Source: Sycobia sp. Sy_11
Taxonomy: Eukaryota; Arthropoda; Insecta; Hymenoptera; Epichrysomallidae
DNA length: 64,000 bases
NCBI GenBank assembly: GCA_018907035.1
Contig: JACCIC010000188.1
Coordinates: 151,501-215,500 of the forward strand
Reading direction: 5' to 3'
The position numbers and the translations under genes were made by a program. The notes under the pieces were generated by a model. It had not been told where the DNA came from and searched no databases. It saw only the letters and a program-made list of their open reading frames with translations. Shown piece after piece: positions 15,255-25,789 of the stretch (position 1 is its first letter; each line of letters begins with the position of its first letter).

Positions 15255-16262
15255 ATATATTCATAATGTATCTTTATAATTGCACAAAAGAGTGTGCAGA
15301 TGAAATGGTGGATACCATCCATGATAGAATGAAATGTACAAAAGAAATAGAATTAAACAACAAATTATGTTTTGTGGACGTCAATTTGATTAGAGTTAGT
15401 AATAACAGAGTAAAATGAAATTGGTATAGAAAACCTACCTGGTCAGCTAGGTTATGAAATTTAATTCACACAATCTATTCGGAAACAAGATAGGTATTAC
15501 AAGGAGTCGTCGACAGAGCAATCAAATTATCACACAAAGATTTTAGAAAAGATAATTTAAAATTAGTTAAACAGATATTCATTAATAATGATTATCCATT
15601 AGACCTTATTAACAAATTGAGAGAGTTGATCAGCTTTATAATAAACTGAAGAACATCATATGGAAAACAGGGGGAATAGTAATAAAATGTAGTATTACCA
15701 TATGTAATAGGGTTCACAGAAAAAAGAGAAACTCTTGGAAAATATTTATATTTTGAAGAATCATAATAATATAAATTTATTGTTACAAATCCAGTAATTT
15801 GCACAACACTTATTAATCTTTATTAATACAAAATTTATATTTTAAATTCCAGTCATACCAACAAATTTAGATATAAATATTTAAATATACCAATAAATTT
15901 AGAGTGGGGATAAGGTATATAGTGTAGCATGCCGGGTTTTTCATGTTAGTTTAGTTTCTGAGGATGAACCGCAGCGGTTCGAAACGTCCGACACCAAAGG
16001 AGAAAATAAGGCGGTGGGGCAGTCAGATTATCCTTTACTAATATAGAATATAGTTATTTATTATTTATTATAGTTAATATAATTATTTTTATTTTATTTT
16101 ATTATTTTTAATTTTTAATCTAATTTATTTTTAGTAATAAGTTTTATTTCAGATTCTTCGGGGGCGATAATAAACAAGGACAGTCTAACTATCATTATTT
16201 TAGTTAATATATGCTATTATAAAGTCTGTAAGACCGATAGAAATCTTTATTAATTTAATTTT
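15255..16262 (+). mobile_element. PLE fragment: RT end, 3' region and terminal repeat
   Basis: 15290-15417 matches the PLE segment after the YVDD box (ADEMVDTIHDRMK, then NNKLCFVDVNLIRVSNNRVK). 15420-15650 continues NWYRKPTW, DRAIKLSHKDFRK and FINNDYP in broken frames. The GIY-YIG part is missing or unrecognisable. The 3' region carries a hammerhead-like motif at 15958 and the PLE end near 16262. Same orientation as DHX8. Confidence 0.75.
15958..15991 (+). ncRNA. Hammerhead-like motif of PLE (degenerate)
   Basis: CTGAGGA, one extra T, stem GAACCG with loop CAG and CGGTTC, then GAAAC and GTC. PLE terminal repeats are known to carry hammerhead ribozymes. Here CUGANGA, GAAA and the GUC site are present, but the outer stem is not preserved and one base is inserted before stem II, so activity is doubtful. 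Confidence 0.5.
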
Positions 16263-16557
16263 ATATGTATATTCTGAGTGATGCATAGCTGATACACTAA
16301 AAATCCCATTATCTAAAGATCCTAAACTATCTTAGTTTATTTATCTTATTGTTTTTATTACATATGTATTAATAATAAATTTGTTGGGTATGATTTGGCT
16401 TACTCTAAGGTGTATGCGCATTGCTCGATATCAGAAGCGATACTAGTGATTTTCGTATATCTGACTTCGAGCTCTCGCTACTTGCCGATAGTTCAGATCC
16501 TATATCTTCGTAAAGATACTTGCATGGCAAACTTAAACGCTTTATATATTTTTACAG

Positions 16558-16890
16558 AGATGAGATGTTGCCTACACCAGTACCAGAAATTCAGCGTACC
16601 AATTTAGCTACTACAGTTTTGCAGCTGAAGACCATGGGTATTAACGACTTACTGCATTTTGATTTCATGGATGCCCCACCAGTTGAATCACTTATAATGG
16701 CTCTAGAGTCATTGCACAGCCTCAGTGCTCTCGATGACGAAGGTCTTTTGACCCGACTTGGTAGGCGAATGGCTGAATTTCCTTTAGAACCAAACTTATC
16801 AAAAATGCTTATTATGAGTGTTCACTTGCAATGTTCAGATGAAATTTTAACAATAGTTAGTATGTTGTCAGTCCAAAATGTGTTTTATAG
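16558..16890 (+). CDS. DHX8: DHX8 exon: end of helicase core and winged-helix/ratchet region
   Basis: Begins by completing the split Arg codon and reads RDEMLP...[10 protein letters not shown]. It covers the region after motif VI: the winged helix and start of the ratchet (HA2) domain typical of DEAH helicases ([15 protein letters not shown], then [25 protein letters not shown] sequence, here [20 protein letters not shown]). It ends VQNVFYR with the Arg split at AG|GTATTT. The next intron is only 63 bp. Confidence 0.95.
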
Positions 16891-16953
16891 GTATTTATAA
16901 TTTAATTGATAACGAGTACTATTTTGTTTTATATTCATTTATTATTAATGCAG

Positions 16954-17157
16954 ACCAAAGGATAAGCAAGCCTTAGCTGATCAAAAAAAGGCGAAGTTCA
17001 ATCAAGCAGAGGGAGACCATTTAACGCTACTTGCAGTATATAATTCCTGGAGAAATAATAAATTTAGTAACGCGTGGTGTTATGAGAATTTTGTACAGAT
17101 TCGAACGCTTAAACGAGCACAGGATGTTCGTAAGCAACTATTGGGCATAATGGATAG
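16954..17157 (+). CDS. DHX8: DHX8 exon: HA2 domain
   Basis: Acceptor ttaatgcag; the first base completes an Arg codon. It encodes [15 protein letters not shown], then [14 protein letters not shown] and [13 protein letters not shown], part of the helicase-associated HA2 domain that contacts RNA and the G-patch/cofactor surface in this family. It ends MDR with the Arg again split at AG|GTAATT. No frame breaks. Confidence 0.95.
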
Positions 17158-17928
17158 GTAATTTTCTATTTATTTCCTACATACTAGTTATTTCACCTTC
17201 AAAAGTTCATATCAAAAAGTTTTTGGACTATTTTTCAGAATAATAATAATCAAATAATTTTTCAAATCGTTCTTTCAAACTAGTTATCTTGAGCAGTTGT
17301 ATAGTATAATGATTCTAATTTTTTTCTATATTCTGAATATATTCCTTTTTAGTGTATGTGATAGTATCAAAATCACTTTGCTTAAATTTGATTTTCATTT
17401 TAAGATATTGATGATAGGATAATGGCCTCAACCATTTTATTCATACGTAGCCAACGGTATTGATACTTAGTTTTATCAGTTTTTTTCCAAAATGATGTTC
17501 TTAACAGCTATCCACTATTGATAGTTACCTTCCAGGAACAATCTTCTAATTTTGAAATGGTCAATGATTCTAAAGAAAACTTACCAAAGTATTATACTCT
17601 CGTATTATACTAATGTATTATATTCTTTTTGTATGTAATTTTCAAGTTACGCACAAATATAAACTTTTTTTCCAATAACTTTTTATTAAAATTTGAAACA
17701 CGGAAAGAATACAAAAGCAACATAACTATTTACTAAAAACAATTAAACATAAACCTTAATTAAATTACTCTCTAAAGATAAGAATACATTTCTATAAAAA
17801 AGTAAGCGTTCATAAACTTCGAGGTGTTATATATTAACAAATTACAAAACTGCTTCAGAAACTGTTTAAGTTTACTATTTTAATATAATTGTAATACTAA
17901 TTATATATCTTGATTGATTATTTTATAG
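17158..17928 (+). other. DHX8 intron, 771 bp
   Basis: GTAATT to ttttatag. AT-rich, with no element recognised. Confidence 0.85.
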
Positions 17929-18109
17929 ACATAAACTTGATGTCGTATCAGCAGGAATAAATACTGTCCGTATTCAAAAAGCTGTGTGCTCTGGTTTTTT
18001 TAGAAATGCTGCTAAAAAAGATCCTCAAGAGGGATATCGTACACTTGTAGATAGCCAAGTTGTCTATATTCATCCAAGTAGTTCTCTTTTTAATCGTCAA
18101 CCTGAATGG
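17929..18109 (+). CDS. DHX8: DHX8 exon: start of OB-fold
   Basis: Begins by completing Arg and reads [20 protein letters not shown], then [19 protein letters not shown] and [17 protein letters not shown]. This is the OB-fold domain near the C-terminus of DEAH splicing helicases. It ends at TGG|GTGAGA in phase 0. Splice sites are canonical. Confidence 0.95.
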
Positions 18110-19262
18110 GTGAGACTTTATTCTTATTATCATATGCATTTTCTAAATTTTTTCTGATTGAATATATTTTTAATGTTATGAATAAATTTATTCGTTGAAT
18201 TTGAAAAATAAATTGTCGCATACTGATGTATGTATTATTATGCGAACTATAAATAGCAGTATTATAGCTAAGAAAAGTATATATAAGTTTGTATGTTGCC
18301 CGTCAATCAATGTACACATTCGGTTTTTATATTTTAAGAATGCACTACTCCTATACCGACTTTAATGACAATTGTATCTCAATATATGTCATTAAGTTTA
18401 CAAATTATCATAATCATAATCATAATCATAATCATAAAATATCATTATCAAAAATTTTGCAATTTAAACAAAGTAAGTATTTTTTTGCTTCTTATAGCCC
18501 AAAACATTTTTTTTCATATTGTAAGTTCTAATGCTCGCTAATATTAATGTAATTCTTCAGTAAAATTATCATAACGAAGTATTATTCATTGAAAATGCAT
18601 TTATTTGTGCTGTCGAAGATAGAAATAAATACAATTTTAATAAACAATACTTCTTTGTGATCATTTTACTTCAAAATTATAAAGAATTTTTATGTGTTAC
18701 GAATTTTACGATTTTTAACGTGTATTGTAATCACATTGTAATGAACAGCTTAACTTTTTGGAATATAACCTTTACTTAAAGTATATAAATGGCATTATAT
18801 TAAACAGTTAATTCTTTTAGTTATAAACTTTCAACTTTAAGAACATTAAAAAATTTATATTAGAATTTTGACAAAGCCAATACCTGCATACTTAGAGCAA
18901 GCTTTCAATGTAATTGGAGTTAAGTCAAATATGGAATAGTTTTCAAGTATCTCATATTTGTATTAGGAGAAACACACATGCGCGCGCGCATGGAAATCTA
19001 AAAATGATCACCTTTTTTTAATTAGGAAACGATTAAGAATAGGTGAACATTGGGAAATTTCTTGCACAAAACCTATAAATATAATGAACTTTGCGCTCAA
19101 ACCCAAATGCATACATTTTAAAAATATTGAAGCTCATATTTATGCTAATACCTAATTAAATTAAGTAGTATATTATTGTTTATATGTTTATAAAGATTAA
19201 ATAAAAATTATTATATAATATATTGTTCCATTTCCTTATCATAGATTTTTTGTCATTTTCAG
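18110..19262 (+). other. DHX8 intron, 1153 bp
   Basis: GTGAGA to attttcag. AT-rich. A short cataat hexamer run lies at about 18410-18435. No element recognised. Confidence 0.85.
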
Positions 19263-19484
19263 GTTATATATCATGAACTTGTTCAAACAACTAAAGAGTA
19301 TATGAGAGAAGTAACAACTATTGATCCAAAGTGGCTTGTTGAATTCGCACCAGCTTTCTTTAAATTTAGTGACCCAACTAAATTAAGTAAATTCAAGAAA
19401 AATCAGAGACTTGAACCCCTTTACAATAAGTATGAAGAACCAAATGCTTGGCGAATATCTAGAGTTCGAAGACGTAGAAATTAA
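19263..19484 (+). CDS. DHX8: DHX8 terminal exon and stop codon
   Basis: Reads [21 protein letters not shown], then [20 protein letters not shown] and ends [16 protein letters not shown] with TAA at 19482-19484. The Arg-rich tail after NAWRIS is typical of DHX8/Prp22. With the other four exons it completes an uninterrupted 476-codon C-terminal half, so the host gene appears functional despite the large intron. Confidence 0.95.
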   Translation, partial: VIYHELVQTTKEYMREVTTIDPKWLVEFAPAFFKFSDPTKLSKFKKNQRLEPLYNKYEEPNAWRISRVRRRRN

Positions 19485-21017
19485 AGATTTGTATTTTATT
19501 CTTAAAATTTTTATTTCGTCTAATATACTACAAATACAAAATTTAGAAGGACATATATTACAAAATTTAATTAGTAATAAAGGCTCTGATGCTAAAGACC
19601 TAACGCTCTACGGTTTTATAAGTATAGTATTTTCTAACGTGGTTCGAATTTAATTTAAATATACTGTTCAGTCTGTGATTTTTTTCGAAAAACTTTTGGT
19701 ATTAGATTGTTTTTTATTATCAATTGAAATAAGTAGAAGCAGATAATGATCTACTAGAAAAGTTTAAAATATCTCGAACTTCATTTAATAATAGCGGAGA
19801 AAATAAGTATTTATTAATATAGGTGCAATAAAACTTTTTTACTTAAAAAGTTATTTTCTCGTTTAATAGGACGAAAAAAGTAACGTCTCTTGTAAAATAT
19901 TCTCTTATTATAAATTATTTTATTAAAAACTACATTAAATAATAGACTTGTAAGTAATTAATTATCATGCTTTGGGAATAGAAAATCATTAGTTTGTAAA
20001 ACTTTATAGAGCTCATTTTGAAGTTAGTCTAAGTGAAATACCTGGTGAAATTTACTGTGTAAGAACTATACAAGGAAAAAACGTCTATTACAACTAAAAT
20101 AAAAATTATTAATCAAATCCAGCTTGTATGTATACCCTTGACATCAAAACTATATGAAATATAAAGTATATTTGTAAATATTGTAAAGTATATAAATATT
20201 TTGTAATCCGGCAAAATATTGAAAAACTACTTGTACAAGTTGTTTTAATTTAATCTATCTATGCAAGTATCTCTGTAACATGTAGGTTGTAAAAATGGTA
20301 ACAAAAGTTTAAAAATGATATAGAGGCCACCAATATAATCGATGATATTAACCACAAAGAGCACTTGCATGGTGATTTCAATTCAACTAGGTTTCCGCTA
20401 ACAGAAAATCTTATTTTTTATGTTTATTTTCGGCTAGTAGAAAAGGACTAAATTTTCATATAATAGATTAAATACATCAATGTTTAAGAATGCGTAGTTT
20501 CATAATTGTTACTGAATAAATTTACATTCGTTGCTACATTTGTTAGAATTAGAAATTGTCTGCCCCTATAAGCACGTTTAACTTGACTTGGTATGAACTA
20601 GAAAAACGCATTTCCAAACCTCACCTATAAAACTATATAAAAACCTATAAAAAGCTCACATTTTTACATACATTTTCTTCCATACATATATAGATCGTGC
20701 TTCTTATTTAATAAACACGGTTCTGTCCAAATGACGTTGCACACCTACTTCATGCGTTAGTACCACTGTTGGTATCATCTATCGCTTTGAAATTTTTGGG
20801 ATAATTTTCTTAATATTATGTGTGTTTATAGATTTATATACACAGCAAGATTAAAGTGGAACCTTTAGACATAATTGAGTGAGTCACATTAGTTGAGAAG
20901 CTTATGCGTGTATCACTAAAGTATCCGCAAGATAAAGTAAATAGATAGTACAATTAGTTATTAAATTTTGTAATCCTAAAGTATTGAAATATTTAATCTC
21001 AAATTTTTGTCACATAA

Positions 21018-21071
<54 letters not shown>

Positions 21072-21167
21072 AAGAAAATAATTATAGAATACAAATTGAC
21101 GTTACCAAACATTTATGTAGAAAACTTTCATAAGTAAATTGATATTAAAACAATTAAATGCAATATG
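19485..21167 (+). other. DHX8 3' UTR region and AT-rich flank
   Basis: Follows the stop codon. An AATAAA at about 19574-19579 is a plausible poly(A) signal, and further candidates exist near 20511, so I cannot fix the transcript end. A (TA)n tract lies at about 21019-21067. No gene is seen in 19700-21167. Confidence 0.5.
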
Positions 21168-21171
21168 TATA

Positions 21172-21518
21172 GTGACGTGGTGGCATTTTCTCTGGCCACC
21201 GACACAGAATACTTAACTCTACAGCATCTACCTGCTGGATTCTCCGGCTGCTGACGATCCGTCCTATCTCCACAAGGGGGCCCGCTGATGAAAGTGGAGC
21301 AGCGCTAAAGGTAACAAAAAGGGGGGACACTCACTAAATACACGCCGAAAATCTCTTAATATACCTTGTTTATATAACTATGCTCTCCCTCTATCTCATA
21401 ATATGCTCTCCCTCTCGCTCTGACTCACACCCGTATTCGCGCACACACACTCTCAGGCTCTTGGTGCACACGCACTCTATCTCCCTCGCTCACTCGCAGA
21501 CCCGGATCTCGCTGTTCG

Positions 21519-21574
<56 letters not shown>

Positions 21575-22278
21575 CTGCACTCCCGACTCGCGGCACACAC
21601 ACTCTTACTCTCTTTCAACCACACACGCGGCAGCTCACAGTCTCTGCTCACTTGCGGTGGAGCCTCTTTTCCTCATCCAAGCGCCCCGTCGCTCCCGTAC
21701 TCGGTGGATCTTCCCGTGCGCACACGTATCTCGCCCATATACGCGCCGCCGTCACACCGCGATCCGTGGCCTGAGCTTACAACTACGCAGTCGCTTGACG
21801 TTGGTACTCACCATTTCTTGCTATCACCAGGCTGTCGGTGGAAGGCGCTGGCGGATGATCCTCCTCTCGTTGGGCTGGTTGTAATCGCGCTCGAATGAGC
21901 TGTCGATGTCATTCCCCTCGACCGGGCCTGTGATCATCGACTCGGGTGATTCGCGGTCGCCCCTCTCTCCCTTCCTCTCGATGCCGGCTTGGCGGACGGC
22001 CAACTAGCGAGTCGGCGTTGCGATTATCTATGGCGCGTTTCGGCCTCGCAAACACTTACCAGCAGTTCACGAGATTGTCTCTTGTCTCTGTCCTTTTGAA
22101 AAAAACTCACGGTGCTTCAGGGAAACGGGCAGAAAGGACCGAATAAAACCTATCTTCGTGCTTCAACGACTCAACAAACAATAATCAAGTCTACTATTCA
22201 CGCATCTTCTCTCGTCCCTCTCTATCCCCCCGACCCTGTCTGTCTCACCTTGCTCTTACTCATTGTGACCTCCGTCAC
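21172..22278. mobile_element. TIR-bounded GC-rich element, probably a solo LTR
   Basis: Starts GTGACGTGG and ends CTCCGTCAC, giving a 6-bp terminal inversion, with TATA directly outside both ends (21168-21171, 22279-22282) as a possible 4-bp target duplication. The 1107-bp body is GC-rich in an AT-rich region and includes a (CT)n run at about 21521-21563. A similar left end occurs at 32531. The size and lack of coding capacity fit a solo LTR of a gypsy-type element; a non-autonomous DNA element is possible. Confidence 0.45.
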
Positions 22279-22334
22279 TATATATATATATAATACTTTA
22301 ATTCTGCTTATGTCGACTGTATTTAGATAAATTA

Positions 22335-22725
22335 ATAAATATTTCTCTTGGTCTTACAGTTCAATTAAATAAATTAAAATTAATACATAATAATATCAAT
22401 ATATATTTATATCAATAGTAATACATATCAATATATAATTGGTTGAAAAAAAACCTTTTTTTCGTAAAGTACAATCTGACTGTCTCCAGCACCTTGACTT
22501 ATTTGATGTTTCTGTTGCTGTTGCCCAACATCTCGAGCTCGCTACGGCTCCTTATCAGGGCAGAAGCTAAACCTTATAATAATATTAAAACTAAACAATG
22601 TTCTTTCAAACCAGAAGTAATATGTAAACTACATAAACTATATTTATCTTCATCAATTCTCTTTTTTAAATATCTGCTTGTTTATCCAATGTAGCATTCA
22701 TTACAATACTATGATGAGCTATAAG
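22335..22725 (-). mobile_element. PLE 3' fragment, inverted
   Basis: Minus-strand order: the 3' part of the coding region (a segment like aaacaagcagatattta, near 22640-22690), a 3' region with a hammerhead-like motif, and a terminal end (gtaagaccaagagaaatatt). RT is missing. No open frame. Confidence 0.6.
22523..22561 (-). ncRNA. Hammerhead-like motif of PLE (degenerate)
   Basis: On the minus strand: outer stem GCCC...GGGC, then CTGATAAG, stem GAGC/GCTC, then GAGATGTT where other copies have GAAACGTT. Core position G8 and the GAAA box are both changed, so it is probably inactive. Confidence 0.45.
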
Positions 22726-22869
22726 CTCGCATAAATTTATTAACAATAAAATCTATTATTAATTGATTAACAAAAATAATTAATTAATTAATAATAGATT
22801 GTAATAAAAGTAATAGAATTCTATATTGTATTATAATACAATATATAATTCCTATTAAGTCATCGACCG

Positions 22870-23290
22870 CACGAGAAGAATCTCGCGGAAAAGCAAAAAA
22901 ATAGAGACAACAAAACAAGACCAAGCACGCCCGAAGACGCTCGAACAAACTTTCTTTCTCTGCGAGCCAAAGCGAAGTTTAAGCAAAACTTAAATAGCGG
23001 CGCACTGCATGTAAAATTCAGTGTGCGGGTGGCCTCGAAATCGGTCAGTCGAGGAGGAGCGTGTCATCAGCTCGATAGCGAACGGCACGTTCTCGCACAC
23101 TCAGCGCGAGATACGAAAAGACGCGAGAAATCTAATAAATTGAGATGTGCTAATTAATTTACATATTCTTGTAAAGCCATGCGGGGCTAAATGTTTAGAA
23201 ATAATTTATATTAAATGTAAAAATCATAGATTTATAATAAAATTATGAATAAATTATATTACAGCGAATCGTAGCAAACAAACTACCCTC
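22870..23290 (+). repeat. LTR-like fragment related to the gypsy LTR at 4315
   Basis: Contains tcgaggaggagc followed by cgatagcg (about 23052-23085), matching 4610-4645 of the gypsy LTR, with GC-rich sequence on either side. The rest has diverged and I see no clean TG...CA ends. Confidence 0.4.
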
Positions 23291-23884
23291 ATATCGAAAA
23301 TGAAGGGACAAGATCCAGCGGCGCAAAATTGAAAGATTAAAATTTGTTATTTTCTTAAAATTTGATTTTTTGTATTTTTATATTTTTTGATAATTTTTTG
23401 TTATAATTATATATTTTTGTTTAATAAATATTTTTAACTAAAGGAGGGTAATTTAAAAGAAACATAGCTCCAAAAAATCTAATCTTCACTAAAAAAATAA
23501 ATAATTACTTAATTCAAAACTCTGGCAGGTTGAGCGAGAGTTAGAATTGAGATTAACTAAATATGTATGCTGTGGGTACTTGGTGACGGGCTTTGAAAGA
23601 AACTTCCAGGACCGAGCCTGACGACAGGTTGCGCGGTCAGGTGCAGAGGTGTACTGAAATGGAGTAACAGTTCGGCAAGTTGAAAACGCGCAGAAAACGT
23701 GTCGTAACTGGCGTGGCGAAAAGAGCCTGACAGTGGGTTGAACTGGAGCACGCAGTAGCTCATACCAGGGACGAAATGTTACATGGCTTCGTGGAGCTCA
23801 AATCAAAAGAATGTATTATTTAAATTATTACTATTTTTAAAGAAAATTTGAATGTTATATTTGCGAAAATTTCTTTTAATTATT

Positions 23885-23924
<40 letters not shown>
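23291..23924. other. Unassigned sequence ending in a (TTA)n tract
   Basis: 23520-23790 is of mixed composition without a recognisable frame. An ATT trinucleotide tract at 23887-23927 abuts the next PLE copy. Confidence 0.5.
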
Positions 23925-23929
<5 letters not shown>

Positions 23930-24632
23930 CGAAAAACTACAAGATGATTTCATTGTATGTAGTATCTTTGCTTACAAATGAACTTTAAAATTGTTAAATG
24001 ATATTCTACAAGAAAAATGGCATAGAATGAATTTACATACAAAATTAACAATGAGTGAGTTTATTATGGCAATTAATTAAGTTTTTAATAAAATACAATT
24101 TTTTTGTTTGATAATCATTTTTATGAACAAAAATGCGGATTTCCAATGGGGTCACTATTGTCGCCGGATATAGCCAATTTAGTTATGGAAAAATTAAAAA
24201 GTACTGCTTTGTCAAAATTAATTTTTGAACCAATAATATTTAAGAAATATGTTGATGATATCTTTACAATTGTTCTTCCAGAAGTTTTAGTAGATGAAAC
24301 GGAGGATGTTTTTAATTGTGTATATAATTAATGAAGTTTAATATTATTGAAGTCAACAAAAATTTGGAAACAAAATTGGGACACTGAACGATGTCATTGA
24401 CAGAGCAATAAAATTGTCACATAAAGATTTTAGCCAAAACAATTTACAGATAGTAAGAGAAACATTCATTAATAATGGATATCCAACTGAATTTGTTAAT
24501 AAATTAATTGCTGAGAGATTTTTTGAAATTTATAATACCGAAAATAGACATAATGCACAAGTTGATGTTAACAGAGGCAAAATTATTGTCTTACCATAGT
24601 TAGAGGATAATCTGAAAGAATTAAAGAAATTT
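23925..24632 (+). pseudogene. PLE reverse transcriptase fragment, forward arm
   Basis: Encodes in broken frames YKMISLDVV-like sequence near 23935, then FYEQKCGFPMGS and KYVDDIFTIV (the RT catalytic box near 24245), then DRAIKLSHKDFSQNN and NNGYPTEF. An internal deletion removes the segment after the YVDD box, and stops are frequent. At 24632 it meets an oppositely oriented PLE copy. Confidence 0.8.
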
Positions 24633-24943
24633 TGAGCCCATTGGAAATCCGTATTTTTGTTCATAAAAATTATTATCAAACGAAAAAATTGTAGAAATTA
24701 ATTTAAAGATGCGCTATATTATTTTTATGTGGAACAAAATTAAATAATTAAAAAATAGTTCTACGAATATAATATTTTTCACACTTGGATGAATTCCACA
24801 AATTACGCGATGTGTAACATCGACAAATTTATTTCAACGACGGTTAGGTCAGATTGAAATTCTCTTTCCTCGATATGTGGAAAAGTGTAAATTTTAATTT
24901 TGAAGAATAAATTCAAATGATTAACAGAAGTAAATTACTATTT

Positions 24944-25012
24944 GTACGTTTCGCCCTCAGTTACCTGCTGGGCTCGTCAGTAGGACGGCAGGTAACCAAT
25001 TCCTAGACGTAC
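24944..25012 (-). ncRNA. Type III hammerhead ribozyme, canonical core
   Basis: Minus strand, 69 nt. Stem III GTACGT (25012-25007) pairs with ACGTAC (24949-24944). C17 is at 25006, giving a GUC cleavage site. Stem I is TAGGA (25005-25001) with TCCTA (24985-24981) and a 15-nt loop. Core CTGACGA is at 24980-24974. Stem II is GCCC/GGGC (24973-24970, 24956-24953) with a 13-nt loop. GAA is at 24952-24950. Every conserved hammerhead position is satisfied. Loop I holds GTTACCTGC (24996-24988) and loop II holds GCAGGTAAC (24968-24960), perfectly complementary over 9 nt, which suggests a kissing interaction like the loop-loop contacts that speed natural hammerheads. Predicted to self-cleave after 25006. 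Confidence 0.9.
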
Positions 25013-25309
25013 AGTGCTTGCTAAAAATCGATGAAAAGTTATAATATACAGACGATAAAATTATCTATGGGAGAGGAATATTATGTAAATATGCGAGAAT
25101 AATTTTACATATCTTAGAAAGTTTAATAGCGACTTTAGCTTCCCAGCTATCAATAATTGAAATTAAATTAAAGATGCGCTATATTATTTTTATGTGTTAA
25201 CTTTCTAAGATATGTACAATTATTCCCGCATATTTACACAATATTCCTCTCCCATAGATAATTTTATCGTCTGTATATTATAACTTTTCATCGATTTTTA
25301 GCAAGCATC

Positions 25310-25378
25310 GTACGTCTAGGAATTGGTTACCTGCCGCCCTACTCACGAGCCCAGCAGGTAACTGAAGGCGAAACGTAC
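25310..25378 (+). ncRNA. Type III hammerhead ribozyme, inactivated sister copy
   Basis: Same layout on the plus strand with three differences from the left copy in 69 nt. The core reads CTCACGA (G5 changed to C at 25344), one stem I pair is lost, and stem II has one mismatch (GCCC against AGGC). Stem III and the complementary loops are kept. G5 is essential in hammerheads, so this copy should not cleave. Confidence 0.85.
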
Positions 25379-25789
25379 AAACAGTAATTTACTTCTGTTA
25401 ATCATTTGAACTTATTCTTCAAAATTAAAATTTATACTTTTCCACATATCGAGGAAAGAGAATTTCAATCTGACCTAACCGTCGTTGAAATAAATTTGTC
25501 GATGTTACATATCGCGTAATTTGTGGAATTCACCCAAGTGTGACAAATATTATATTCTTAGAAATATATTTCAATTATGAAAAAATTGTATTATTAAAAT
25601 GTTAATTAATTGCCATAATAAACTCATTTATTGTTAATTTTGTACGTAAATTAATTTCATGCCATTTTTCATGTAGAATATAATTTCACAATTTTAAAGT
25701 TCATTTGTAAACAAAGATACCACATCCAATCAAATCATCTTGTAGTTTTTTAGAAGAATATCTTGATAATAACAATAACAATAATAATA

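Larger units (their letters stand above)
24694..25578. mobile_element. Palindromic hammerhead-ribozyme element, 885 bp, with 12-bp target duplication
   Basis: Flanked by GAAAAAATTGTA at 24682-24693 and 25579-25590. PLE sequence is continuous across the ends, so this is a discrete insertion. It contains two inverted arms of 365 bp (24759-25123 and 25199-25563), similar along their whole length, each with one type III hammerhead, and a 75-bp spacer. A 29-bp direct repeat (24703-24731, 25168-25196) precedes each arm on the plus strand. There is no open frame. It resembles a noncoding retroelement carried by another element's machinery. PLEs often insert in inverted pairs and make target duplications of variable length, so mobilisation by PLE is a reasonable inference. 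The family is not one I recognise. Confidence 0.75.
24633..25760 (-). pseudogene. PLE reverse transcriptase fragment, reverse arm, split by an insertion
   Basis: 24633-24693 and 25579-25760 are the two halves of one minus-strand PLE segment (around the GFPMGS box and the part before it). They read continuously when the 24694-25578 insertion is removed. It stops at the same point (near cgaaaaactacaag) as the forward copy at 23925, so the two form a large imperfect palindrome with simple repeats at both outer ends. Confidence 0.8.

Noticed and set aside
21380..21898. 172-codon frame in GC-rich sequence
   Set aside because: Includes a (CT)n run and lies inside the LTR-like element at 21172; no domain.
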